NCBI RefSeq assembly: GCF_001999725.1
Contig: NZ_MDDP01000017.1
Location: 34,525-98,524, forward strand
Origin: Cellulophaga omnivescoria
Lineage (GTDB): Bacteria; Bacteroidota; Bacteroidia; Flavobacteriales; Flavobacteriaceae
DNA length: 64,000 nucleotides
Direction of reading: 5' to 3'
Translations under genes and position numbers: made by a program
Notes under the pieces: model-generated
The model's database searches: none
Seen by the model: the letters and a program-made list of their open reading frames with translations, nothing else
Told to the model about the DNA's origin: nothing
Shown here: in pieces, positions 46,237 through 54,536 of the stretch
Layout of the letters: every line of letters starts with the position of its first letter
How positions within the stretch are numbered: position 1 is the stretch's first letter

Positions 46237-47108
46237 TTAGAGCGAATGTATTTTTCAAAGCTACTCATAGTAGCATTTTGGTAGCCTGTTCTAAATACAA
46301 AATAAAACCAGCGTTCCAAACTAAAGTTTTTAATGTCAATAATTTTTAGCTTGTTGTGTAGTAAATCTTCTGTAACTGCATTTATAGATAGTAATGCATA
46401 ACTGTTAGAATAGTATAGATAGTTTTTAATAGCTTCCGTACTATTTAAGGTAACTACGGTATTTAATTTTTTTATATTGTTTTGGTGCAAAAATTGTTGA
46501 ATTATTTTTTTGGTGCCAGAACCAATTTCGCGTTCTACAATTGGTAAGTTTTTTAACTCATTTAAATTAATTATTCCTTTTTTGTGGTTACTATTTTTAC
46601 TGTTGGTTACCAGAACAATTTCATCTTTAATAAACTTAGTAAAATGTAACTTTGGATTTGTGTTTTTGCCTTCTGTAATTCCAAAATCTATTTGTTGATT
46701 TAAAATTAATTCTTCTATTTCATCAGAGTTTTCACTGTCAATTTTTACATTGGTGTTAGGAAACTGAGTTTTAAACTTAGCTATTACTTTTGGCAAAATA
46801 TAATTAGCAATTGTAGTACTTGCACCAAAGCTAATTTCATCTGGGAATGTTTTTTCTTTATGTAAAAATTGCTGATCTATTTCTGCGTAAATATCTAAAA
46901 TTCTGTTTACGTAAACCAAAAAGGCTTTACCATCTGCAGTAAGTTCTATAGAGTTTCTTTTTCTAATAAAAAATGCACATTTATAGTTGTTTTCTAAGTT
47001 ACGAATAGCTTTAGATATTGCTGGTTGTGATATAAATAACTGCTCTGCTGCTTTGGTAAAACTAGCGTGCTGTGCAACGCTTTTAAATATGTGAAGTTTA
47101 TTTTTCAT
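46224..47108 (-). CDS. LysR-family transcriptional regulator
   Basis: The winged helix at 1-60 (LHIFKSVAQHASFTKAAEQLFISQPAISKAIRNLENNYKCAFFIRKRNSIELTADG) is typical. The effector domain (DEISFGASTTIANYILPKVIAKFKTQFPNTNVKI, FTKFIKDEIVLVTN) is CysB/YeiE-like in layout. At 294 residues it is full length. The YeiH-like gene downstream is its likely target. It may be part of a longer minus-strand run with the AraC gene, 32 bases upstream. Confidence 0.92.
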   Translation of the reverse strand: MKNKLHIFKSVAQHASFTKAAEQLFISQPAISKAIRNLENNYKCAFFIRKRNSIELTADGKAFLVYVNRILDIYAEIDQQFLHKEKTFPDEISFGASTTIANYILPKVIAKFKTQFPNTNVKIDSENSDEIEELILNQQIDFGITEGKNTNPKLHFTKFIKDEIVLVTNSKNSNHKKGIINLNELKNLPIVEREIGSGTKKIIQQFLHQNNIKKLNTVVTLNSTEAIKNYLYYSNSYALLSINAVTEDLLHNKLKIIDIKNFSLERWFYFVFRTGYQNATMSSFEKYIRSNYNF

Positions 47109-47140
47109 AGATAAAAATTTAGCAACCTAGGATTACAAAA

Positions 47141-48016
47141 TTACTGATAACTTTTTTTAAACTCTAGTGGAGTTAAATTGGTTTTAGATTTAAATACTTT
47201 TGAAAAATAGGCATAATCTTTAAAGCCTAAATTTTCAGAGATTGATGACATTGTGTTTTTGGAGTGCACCAATAACCTTTTAGATTCTAAAACTACACGT
47301 TCTGTAATTAACTCTGTTGTTGTTTTGTTTATTGTTGCTTTGCAAATACGATTTAAATGTTTTGCGGTAATGTGTAAACGGTCTGCATAAAATTGCGCAG
47401 ATTTCTCTGTTTTATAATGTGCTTCTATCTCTTTTTCTAAGGCTCGTAATGTTTCTATATATGCAACAGAGTTTGTTTCTGTTGTAATAGTTTCTGTGTT
47501 GTATAATCTAGCTAAGTCTATGTATACGGTATGAATTAAACTTGCTATTTTTTGTTTTTTATAGGGCAAGTTATCATAATACTCATTGTTTATAGATTTG
47601 TAAATGGGAGCTAATTGTGCAAGCTTATGCCTATTTATATTTAAAGATGGAGTGTTTTTGTGAGAGTAGTAAAAAGGAAATTGTTCTAGTTTACTGGTTG
47701 AAAAATGCATCTCATAAAAATCCTGAGTATGAAAAAAAATGTAACCCTCAGGATCACTTGTAAATTTCCAATGGTGTGTTTGTCCTGGTTTTAAGAAGAA
47801 AACACTACCAGTATTAACCTCATAACTGTTAAAATCTATTTCATGAACACCTTTACCTTTGGTAAACAGAACGCATAGGTAAAAGTTGTGACTATGTGGT
47901 TTATTTACAACAGTGGCATTTTTTTGTAAATGTGTGACTAAATCATTGCTGTAAAAGTCGCTTAAAGGAACCTTGTGTTCAAACTGTTCAATATTTAGTA
48001 CAGGAATAATTTTCAT
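47141..48016 (-). CDS. AraC-family transcriptional regulator
   Basis: An N-terminal cupin domain (PHSHNFYLCVLFTKGKGVHEIDFNSYEVNTGSVFFLKPGQTHHW) is followed by two helix-turn-helix motifs (SAQFYADRLHITAKHLNRICKATINKTTTELITERVVLESKRLL, MSSISENLGFKDYAYFSKVFKSKTNLTPLEFKKSYQ). It is 291 residues, typical. The ligand is not known; the divergent DUF983 gene 95 bases away is a possible target. Confidence 0.93.
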   Translation of the reverse strand: MKIIPVLNIEQFEHKVPLSDFYSNDLVTHLQKNATVVNKPHSHNFYLCVLFTKGKGVHEIDFNSYEVNTGSVFFLKPGQTHHWKFTSDPEGYIFFHTQDFYEMHFSTSKLEQFPFYYSHKNTPSLNINRHKLAQLAPIYKSINNEYYDNLPYKKQKIASLIHTVYIDLARLYNTETITTETNSVAYIETLRALEKEIEAHYKTEKSAQFYADRLHITAKHLNRICKATINKTTTELITERVVLESKRLLVHSKNTMSSISENLGFKDYAYFSKVFKSKTNLTPLEFKKSYQ

Positions 48017-48088
48017 ATAGTGTTTAAAATGTCCTAAAAGTACAAATAATGGAGAAATTTGTACTACCTTTTTTAGTAGGATAGAAAT

Positions 48089-48096
48089 TACCTTTG
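48089..48096 (+). promoter_or_regulatory. Candidate -7 element (TACCTTTG) of the DUF983 gene
   Basis: TACCTTTG fits TAnnTTTG exactly and lies 15 bases before the ATG at 48112. The nearest TTTG is 27 bases up, longer than usual. Confidence 0.4.
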
Positions 48097-48111
48097 TAAA
48101 AAAAATAAATT

Positions 48112-48474
48112 ATGGCATCATTAGTATCATCGCTTTTAAAAGGAAAATGTCCGCAGTGTAAAAAAAGAAATATTTTTAATGCGGCACAAGGGTTGTTTTT
48201 ACTATCTATTCCGGAGATGGATGCTGTGTGTAAAAATTGCAATTTTAAGTTTGAGAAAGAACCTGGCTTTTTCTTTGGAGCAATGTTTGTTAGTTATGCG
48301 TTGGCTGTGGCAGAATTTATAGCATTTTCTATTCTTTTTTATTTTATTTTGAAAATGCCAATTCTGTATACTTTTTTTGGTGTACTGTTTTTTGCTCTTA
48401 TTTTAAGTACTTTTAACTACAGGTATTCTAGAATTATTTGGATTTATCTTTTTTATAAAGAAAAGAAAGCCTAA
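48112..48474 (+). CDS. DUF983-family membrane protein
   Basis: A zinc ribbon (CPQC at 14-17, CKNC at 41-44) is followed by KFEKEPGFFFGAMFVSYALA and two membrane helices, the DUF983 pattern. The function of the family is unknown; in other bacteria it is near respiratory genes. It is 120 residues long, convergent on the VOC gene with three bases between the stop codons. Confidence 0.9.
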   Translation: MASLVSSLLKGKCPQCKKRNIFNAAQGLFLLSIPEMDAVCKNCNFKFEKEPGFFFGAMFVSYALAVAEFIAFSILFYFILKMPILYTFFGVLFFALILSTFNYRYSRIIWIYLFYKEKKA

Positions 48475-48477
48475 TTG

Positions 48478-48867
48478 CTATTTAGCAGGCTCAATTAAAT
48501 CCCACTTATTACCGTACAAATCTTTAAAAATTGCAACTGTACCATAGGGTTGTTTTGTGGGTTTTTGTAAAAATTGAACGCCGTTTTTACTAAAAGTTAC
48601 GTAATCTCTATTACTATCATTTGTCTGCATAAAAAATGCAACACCATCACCAGCTTGTTTGCCTACAGTTGCTTTTTGTAAGTCTGTATTTGCAAGTGTT
48701 ACTACCAATGCAAAATTAGGTTGGTCTTTTGCTTGTATTGTAACCCACCTTTTACCATCACCAAGTTGTACATCTTCAACCAGAATAAAATTTAGTTTTT
48801 GTGTGTAAAACGCAATGGTATCATCATAATTAAGAACTAATAAAGTGGCGTTTTTAATGTGGTTCAT
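48478..48867 (-). CDS. VOC (glyoxalase/bleomycin-resistance) family protein
   Basis: This 129-residue single VOC module opens MNHIKNATLLVLNYDDTIAFYTQKLNF and ends YGTVAIFKDLYGNKWDLIEPAK, the two family signatures, with a probable metal His and Glu. The enzyme activity cannot be fixed: VOC proteins include lyases, dioxygenases and binding proteins. It is next to an unrecognised small gene with only four bases between. Confidence 0.88.
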   Translation of the reverse strand: MNHIKNATLLVLNYDDTIAFYTQKLNFILVEDVQLGDGKRWVTIQAKDQPNFALVVTLANTDLQKATVGKQAGDGVAFFMQTNDSNRDYVTFSKNGVQFLQKPTKQPYGTVAIFKDLYGNKWDLIEPAK

Positions 48868-48871
48868 CTTA

Positions 48872-49243
48872 TTATTTTGTTTCGTATGTGTGTTTTTCTT
48901 TTAAATATTTTGCAAGTTCTTCGTCATTCATTTTAAAAAGTATTTTGCAGTAGGTTGTGTAATTTACAGCATCTTTTCCTTTTAAAAAATTTGTAATACC
49001 ATATTGCGTAAAAGGGTAGTGTAGGTCTACTGTATTAAATTTGGAAAATCGGTCTTTAGACTTTGGGTGTTTTTTTCTTAGTATTTTGTAAGACTTGTGT
49101 AGTGAGTGTGCTAAATACAAGCATAAATCAGACAATATACTTTTTGGTATTTTATCGTCAACTATTGGTTTGTAATGGTTTTCAATAGTTTTATAAAAAC
49201 TCTTTTTAGATTCAAGTTTATTTGGTTTTTTTTCTAAAGGCAT
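48872..49243 (-). CDS. Hypothetical basic cytoplasmic protein
   Basis: This 123-residue protein is Lys-rich (KPNKLESKKSFYKTIENHYKPIVDDKIP, KILRKKHPKSKDRF) and mainly helical, with no signal peptide or membrane segment. I do not recognise its family. It ends four bases before the VOC gene begins on the minus strand, so the two are probably co-transcribed. Its frame is clean with a good ATG, and no better overlapping frame exists. Confidence 0.7.
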   Translation of the reverse strand: MPLEKKPNKLESKKSFYKTIENHYKPIVDDKIPKSILSDLCLYLAHSLHKSYKILRKKHPKSKDRFSKFNTVDLHYPFTQYGITNFLKGKDAVNYTTYCKILFKMNDEELAKYLKEKHTYETK

Positions 49244-49284
49244 TTAGTGGTCATTAGATGGTAAATAGTATAAACCTGAAAAAA

Positions 49285-49313
49285 GTATTGCGCTATTATT
49301 TTTAGCGCAATAC
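49285..49313 (-). terminator. Terminator of the SDR gene at 49325
   Basis: GTATTGCGCTA (49285-49295) pairs with TAGCGCAATAC (49303-49313), and an A-run on the plus strand makes the T-run. It is 11 bases past the SDR stop. Confidence 0.88.
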
Positions 49314-49324
49314 ATTAGTTGTTT

Positions 49325-50044
49325 TTATGGATTGGTAGACCATAATGAAGCGTTTTTAAGCATAGCTCGCCTAGGTAATTTTAAACCAGCAACAATTAGC
49401 TCTGCAAAGTCTTCAGGCTGCAGTACACTATCTTTAGAGTCTTTATTTGCAATGCCTAAATCTATAGACATATCTGATGCAATTGTACTTGGTGTAAGGG
49501 TGTTTACTCTAATGTTATTTTTGCGTACTTCTTTCATCAATGACTCAGACATACCAATAACAGCAAATTTAGAAGCAGAATAAGCAGATGTGTTTGCATT
49601 ACCATTTAAACCAGCTGTAGAAGACACATTAATTATATCTCCAGCGTTTTTCTCTATTAAATGCGGTAAAACTTCTTTAGTAACATAATAAACGCCCATG
49701 ACGTTGGTTTGCATTATTTGTGCCCATTGGTTTACCTCCATATCATTAAAGGAACCAAAAGCAGCAATACCAGCGTTGTTAATTAAAATGTCTATGCTTT
49801 TAAAATTATTAAAAACAGACGCAATTCCTTTTTTTACTTCTTCTTGGTTACTAACATCAAAAACAGCATAAGTAGCATCTACCCCTAAAGCCTTAATTTC
49901 TGCCACGGTAGCTTCTAATGTTTCTTTATTTCTTCCTGTTATGGCAACAGATACACCCTCTTTTGCAAGTGCTAAAGCCGTAGCCTTACCAAGTCCTCTA
50001 CTACCACCGGTAATTAGAGCTTTTTGTCCTTTTATTTGTTCCAT
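49325..50044 (-). CDS. SDR-family oxidoreductase, FabG-like
   Basis: The 239-residue protein has ALITGGSRGLGKATALALAKEG, ILINNAGIAAFG and the catalytic Ser in NVSSTAG with YSASKFAVIGMSESL. This is the classical FabG/3-ketoacyl-reductase layout, but no fatty-acid genes neighbour it, so it may be a general ketone/alcohol reductase. It is monocistronic with its own terminator. Confidence 0.9.
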   Translation of the reverse strand: MEQIKGQKALITGGSRGLGKATALALAKEGVSVAITGRNKETLEATVAEIKALGVDATYAVFDVSNQEEVKKGIASVFNNFKSIDILINNAGIAAFGSFNDMEVNQWAQIMQTNVMGVYYVTKEVLPHLIEKNAGDIINVSSTAGLNGNANTSAYSASKFAVIGMSESLMKEVRKNNIRVNTLTPSTIASDMSIDLGIANKDSKDSVLQPEDFAELIVAGLKLPRRAMLKNASLWSTNP

Positions 50045-50096
50045 TTTTTATATGTTTTGCTTTAATAAGTAAAGTGTAGTACTTTATATGGTTGTA

Positions 50097-50104
50097 CAAA
50101 AATA
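50097..50104 (-). promoter_or_regulatory. Candidate -7 element (TATTTTTG) of the FabG-like gene
   Basis: TATTTTTG on the minus strand fits TAnnTTTG exactly; the leader would be about 45 bases. No clear -33 element is seen. Confidence 0.35.
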
Positions 50105-50241
50105 AAGAACAATAAAGGTTTTTAATTCGTTATAAGTGTTGGTTTTTTGTTAAGATTTGATTTGTTATTATGTGTTAGGTAGTTACATTTATTATATGTT
50201 AAAGAAAGTGATTTGCATTCTAATACTCAATTTTGTTTAAT

Positions 50242-50249
50242 TACATTTG
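50242..50249 (+). promoter_or_regulatory. Candidate -7 element (TACATTTG) of the sensor-kinase/sus locus
   Basis: TACATTTG fits TAnnTTTG exactly and implies a leader of about 20 bases before the ATG at 50275. The nearest TTTG upstream is at 26 bases, longer than usual. Confidence 0.45.
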
Positions 50250-50274
50250 CAAGTACTATAACCTACTTTTTTTA

Positions 50275-51846
50275 ATGAAAATAATTCGTTTTTTTTCTAA
50301 AATTAAATACACCACATTAATACTTGTAATGGTTATAGTTACAGTGTTAAGTACTTTGGCTTTAAGCTATTTAATTACAGATGAAATTACTATTGTAAGT
50401 GAAGATATTGCCAAACGTAATTTTAGAGAAAAGTACGATGACGTTTACCAAGAGCTTACACGTTTAGAGGATTTTTTAGCAAGATTAGAAACTATTGTTA
50501 ATGGCTCTAGCTCTGTAGATGAGTTACAGCAAAATTTTAATACATGGGTTTCTTTTCAGCCAAAACAATTAGACTCACTAATTTCATGGCAAAAAGTATC
50601 TTTTACGCAATCTACAGATACGCTAGCATCTATAGAAACCTTGCAAGACACTGTTTTATCTTTTAAAAACAAAGATAAATCTTTAGCAGTAGTAAAAAAG
50701 CAAAGTGTAATTGTGCCTACTTCTACTGGGTATGTTTGGCGTAATAAGCTTGCTGTAGTTACTGCTGCAAAAGACTCTCTATTTTTAGGGTATGATATTG
50801 CATTAAAAGATTTGCAACGTTATTTTGCAAACGTAGACTCTAAATCTATTAATTACGCTTATGTTTTTAATAAAGATGGTTTGGTTTTATTACATCCAGA
50901 TGAAAATTTATTAGGTAAAAGTGTGTTTACATTTAGTTCTATATCTCCTAAGGATACCATAGAGTTAACAGTTAATAATCAGGTGCCAAGCGTTGTAAAG
51001 TCTGAGTATTTACAATTAGATGTTATACGTTACCTACAGCCCTTGCAATTAAAAGAAACCTCTTGGTATATTGCAGTAAGTTCTCCTAAAAATATTAGTG
51101 AAGAAAATGTTACTAAAATTAGGCAATACACTTTTCTAATCTATGGTATATCTACCATATTATTACTATTTGTATTTTATTTTTTTAATCAGCGTAATAA
51201 AAAACAATACAAAGAAAAGGAGCGTTTACTAAAGGAGAAAAATAATTTAATTGTACAAAAAGAAATTGCCGAAAAAGAGAGTTCTTTTTTGCAATTGCAA
51301 CAATTAAAAGAGCAAATAAATCCACATTTTTTATTTAACGCTCTTAACTCTTTGTATATGTTAATAGATATAAATAAAGAAAAATCTAAAACCTTTGCTT
51401 TAAAGCTATCTAAGCTCTACCGTTATTTTATTACACCGCCAGCTAACAATATTACCCTAGTAAAAAATGAGCTAGAGTTACTTAAAGAGTATATTTACTT
51501 GCAGCAAACCCGTTTTGGTAAAAGTTTAGAAGTGATTATTTTGGGTGATGTTAATCTGGCAGAAAACAAATACATTCCTTTTTTAGCATTGCAAACCCTT
51601 GTAGAAAATGCTATTAAGCACAATACGGCAACTAAAAGTAATCCGCTCACTATAACAGTAACTATAAATAAAATAGGAGTAGAAGTGAAAAATAATTACC
51701 AACCAATAGCAACTCCTCAAAAAAGCAATCACTTTGGAATAGACTATCTAAAAAACATTTACGCTTATTATAATGTAAATAATTTTACAAATTACCAGAA
51801 AAATTCTCAGTATATATGTAATTTACCTTACATTATTATTAAATAG
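50275..51846 (+). CDS. LytS-type sensor histidine kinase with a Cache-like sensor
   Basis: The ATG at 50275 gives 523 residues: TM helix 13-33, a periplasmic domain of about 245 residues, TM helix 285-304 and a His_kinase/HATPase region. NYAYVFNKDGLVLLHPDENLLGKSVF (194-219) is a Cache signature. H351 in EQINPHFLFNALNSL is the phosphoacceptor; the N-box is ENAIKHN (444-450) and the G box is reduced (VKNNYQ, GIDYLKNI), as in other Bacteroidota members. It lacks a DNA-binding domain and pairs with the LytTR regulator at 59289. It starts a co-oriented locus with the protease and susCD. Confidence 0.9.
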   Translation: MKIIRFFSKIKYTTLILVMVIVTVLSTLALSYLITDEITIVSEDIAKRNFREKYDDVYQELTRLEDFLARLETIVNGSSSVDELQQNFNTWVSFQPKQLDSLISWQKVSFTQSTDTLASIETLQDTVLSFKNKDKSLAVVKKQSVIVPTSTGYVWRNKLAVVTAAKDSLFLGYDIALKDLQRYFANVDSKSINYAYVFNKDGLVLLHPDENLLGKSVFTFSSISPKDTIELTVNNQVPSVVKSEYLQLDVIRYLQPLQLKETSWYIAVSSPKNISEENVTKIRQYTFLIYGISTILLLFVFYFFNQRNKKQYKEKERLLKEKNNLIVQKEIAEKESSFLQLQQLKEQINPHFLFNALNSLYMLIDINKEKSKTFALKLSKLYRYFITPPANNITLVKNELELLKEYIYLQQTRFGKSLEVIILGDVNLAENKYIPFLALQTLVENAIKHNTATKSNPLTITVTINKIGVEVKNNYQPIATPQKSNHFGIDYLKNIYAYYNVNNFTNYQKNSQYICNLPYIIIK

Positions 51847-51937
51847 TTCATTCACTCCTTAATAATACCCACTCACTCTCCTTTTTTTGTGAGTATTTAG
51901 TAAAACACAGATTTTTAGGCAAAATTATAACCTCATT

Positions 51938-54511
51938 ATGCGTAAAAATCAGTCTGCATTTATAGTTAAAATAGTGCTATTTATTCTTTTTTTAGGAAGT
52001 ACAGTTGGTGTTTCTGCTCAAAAAGACAATAAAAAAGATAATGAACAATCTAAAGATAGCCTAAATAAAGGGTATAAAGATTATGCTAAACTTTTAAAAG
52101 ATGCAACAGTAACTAAAGGCCTGTTTTCTGTTATAAAAACTGATACCGATTACTACTTTGAAATTTCTGATAGTCTTTTTACAAGGCAATTTTTAATAGT
52201 TAATAAAATATCTCAGGTTCCTTTAGCAATAAATGAGCACGGGTTAAATAAAGGAATGAATTATGAAAACAAATTAATTACGTTTCATAAAGATAGTTTG
52301 TCTAAAACAATTTGGGTTAAAACAAGTAACCCAATGGTTTCTTCTCCAAAAGATGATGCTATTACCTTGTCTGTAAAAGACAATTTTGCAGAATCTATTA
52401 TAGAAAAGTTTGATATTGAAAGTTATAATCCTAAAACAAATGCACCATTAATAAAGGTTAATAAGGTTTTTAACGGTAAAGAAAAAAGTTTTAATGATGT
52501 GCTTAATAATGTTGGTTTAGGTGGCAGTGTTAAAAGTGACTTATCGTACATTCAAAAAGTTAAATCGTTCCCTAAAAATATTGTGGTAAAATCTTTATTA
52601 ACTACAACAGTTAATGAAGGCGGACCTACTATGTACGTAACCTTAGGTGTAACTAGCAACATAGTATTGCTACCTAAAGTACCTATGCAAGCAAGGGAAC
52701 TAGATAAGCGTGTTGGTTTTTTTACAGAAAAACACTGGTCTTTTAATGATAAACAACAGGCTATGAAAAAGCAAGAGTTTATTACTAGGTGGCGTTTAGA
52801 GCCTAAACCAGAAGATGTAGGTAAGTACTTAAGTGGTAAATTGGTAGAACCAAAAAAACCAATTGTTTACTATATAGATCCTGCAACACCTAAACAGTGG
52901 AGAAGTTATATAAAGCAAGGTGTAGTAGATTGGCAAGTTGCCTTTCAAAAAGCTGGTTTTAAAAATGCAATCATAGCAAAGGAACCAGATGCTAATGATA
53001 CAGATTTTGATGTTGATGATGTGCGTTATTCTGTAATTACTTATGCAGCATCTCCGCAAGCAAATGCTATGGGACCATCTGTTGTAGATCCACGAAGCGG
53101 AGAGATTATAGAGGCAGATATTATTTGGTGGCATAACGTAATGACATCCTTGCAAAGTTGGATGCGTGTACAAACCGGACCTATAGACAGCAAGTCTAGA
53201 GCTAATGTATTTAATGATGCGCATATGGGAGAAGCAATTAGGTTTGTGTCTTCTCATGAAGTAGGCCATACTTTTGGATTAAAGCACAATATGGGTGCTT
53301 CCCATAGTTTCCCGGTAGATTCCCTTCGCTCTAAAACATTTACAGATAAAATGGGCGGTACTGCGCCTTCAATAATGGATTATGCTCGTTACAATTATGT
53401 TGCGCAACCAGAAGATAACGTTACGGCTATTACACCAAAAATAGGCTTGTATGATACTTATGCTATACAATGGGGCTACCAATGGTTTAGATCACGCTTA
53501 GAAGAAAAACAACAATTAAAAGCATTGGTAGATAGCCACGCTAATAATCCACTTTATTTTTATGGAGAACAACAACCGCATTTAAACACTGTAGATCCTA
53601 GGTCACAATCTGAAGATTTAGGAGATAACGCAATGTTGGCAAGTACATACGGACTAAAAAACTTAAAACGTGTTGCCAATAATTTAGAGGAATGGACATA
53701 CCAAGAAGGTGATGATTATTACAACACGGGTAAATTATATATGGACATTATTGGGCAATGGAGTATGTATAATGACCATGTTACTAACAACGTTGGTGGT
53801 ATTTACCTTAACTCTACACAGCATAAAGATGGCAAGTTAACATACCAACCAGTACCTTACCAATTACAAAAAGATGCTGTAGCATACCTAAATAAAAATG
53901 TATTAACCATACCAGAGTGGTTGTTTTTTAATCCGGTTTTAAAGTACACATATGCAATTAAGGATTCGCCATTAGGACCTTTTGAGCAAGCACCTTATAC
54001 CTTGTCTAGATCTTTACAATACAATACGTTGTATAAGTTACTTAATAATGAGCGCTTACTGCGTATGGTAGAGGCTAACTTATATAATCCACAACAACAA
54101 GCCCGCTATACTGTACAAGAGTTATTTACAGACTTACGTTCACATATTTTTAAAAGAACTGAAAAAGGAGCGTCTTTAACATTAGTAGAGCGTATGACAC
54201 AAAAAAACTATGTAGATGTTTTGCTAATAGACACACAAAAAATTTTAGAAAAAACAACAGTTGACAAACTTAGTACTGCAAGCTTTTTTAAACCAACTAC
54301 TTTTTGTGCAGTTGCATTAGCAGAAGAAAAGCAAGCACGTAACATAAATTTTACTTCTATGACGCGCACGTCAGAAATAGCGTCATACAAGCGCCAAGAG
54401 TTGCAAAATGTATTGCAATTGTTACTAAAAAAGAAGCGTAAAGGCGATGCAAATACGCAAGCGCATTATAATGATTTGATTTATCGTATTAAAAACACAT
54501 TAAAATTCTAA
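51938..54511 (+). CDS. Exported zinc metalloprotease (M10-like, DUF5117/DUF4953 type)
   Basis: The signal peptide (about 1-28, ending VSAQ) sends the 857-residue enzyme across the inner membrane. The metzincin motif HEVGHTFGLKH is at 440-450, with zinc His440, His444 and His450 and Glu441, and a plausible Met-turn in SIMDYARY. Domains before it (YYFEISDSLFTRQFLIVNKIS) and after it match the Bacteroidota DUF5117/DUF5118-type proteins as I recall them. It is placed between the sensor kinase and susC, so it probably feeds peptides to the transporter. Confidence 0.88.
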   Translation: MRKNQSAFIVKIVLFILFLGSTVGVSAQKDNKKDNEQSKDSLNKGYKDYAKLLKDATVTKGLFSVIKTDTDYYFEISDSLFTRQFLIVNKISQVPLAINEHGLNKGMNYENKLITFHKDSLSKTIWVKTSNPMVSSPKDDAITLSVKDNFAESIIEKFDIESYNPKTNAPLIKVNKVFNGKEKSFNDVLNNVGLGGSVKSDLSYIQKVKSFPKNIVVKSLLTTTVNEGGPTMYVTLGVTSNIVLLPKVPMQARELDKRVGFFTEKHWSFNDKQQAMKKQEFITRWRLEPKPEDVGKYLSGKLVEPKKPIVYYIDPATPKQWRSYIKQGVVDWQVAFQKAGFKNAIIAKEPDANDTDFDVDDVRYSVITYAASPQANAMGPSVVDPRSGEIIEADIIWWHNVMTSLQSWMRVQTGPIDSKSRANVFNDAHMGEAIRFVSSHEVGHTFGLKHNMGASHSFPVDSLRSKTFTDKMGGTAPSIMDYARYNYVAQPEDNVTAITPKIGLYDTYAIQWGYQWFRSRLEEKQQLKALVDSHANNPLYFYGEQQPHLNTVDPRSQSEDLGDNAMLASTYGLKNLKRVANNLEEWTYQEGDDYYNTGKLYMDIIGQWSMYNDHVTNNVGGIYLNSTQHKDGKLTYQPVPYQLQKDAVAYLNKNVLTIPEWLFFNPVLKYTYAIKDSPLGPFEQAPYTLSRSLQYNTLYKLLNNERLLRMVEANLYNPQQQARYTVQELFTDLRSHIFKRTEKGASLTLVERMTQKNYVDVLLIDTQKILEKTTVDKLSTASFFKPTTFCAVALAEEKQARNINFTSMTRTSEIASYKRQELQNVLQLLLKKKRKGDANTQAHYNDLIYRIKNTLKF

Positions 54512-54536
54512 TTTTAACCCCTAAATACCAATTTTT

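Noticed and set aside
52829..53269. A 146-residue minus-strand frame inside the metalloprotease
   Set aside because: Low-complexity Cys/Ile-rich reading of the other strand; the metzincin motif fixes the plus-strand gene.
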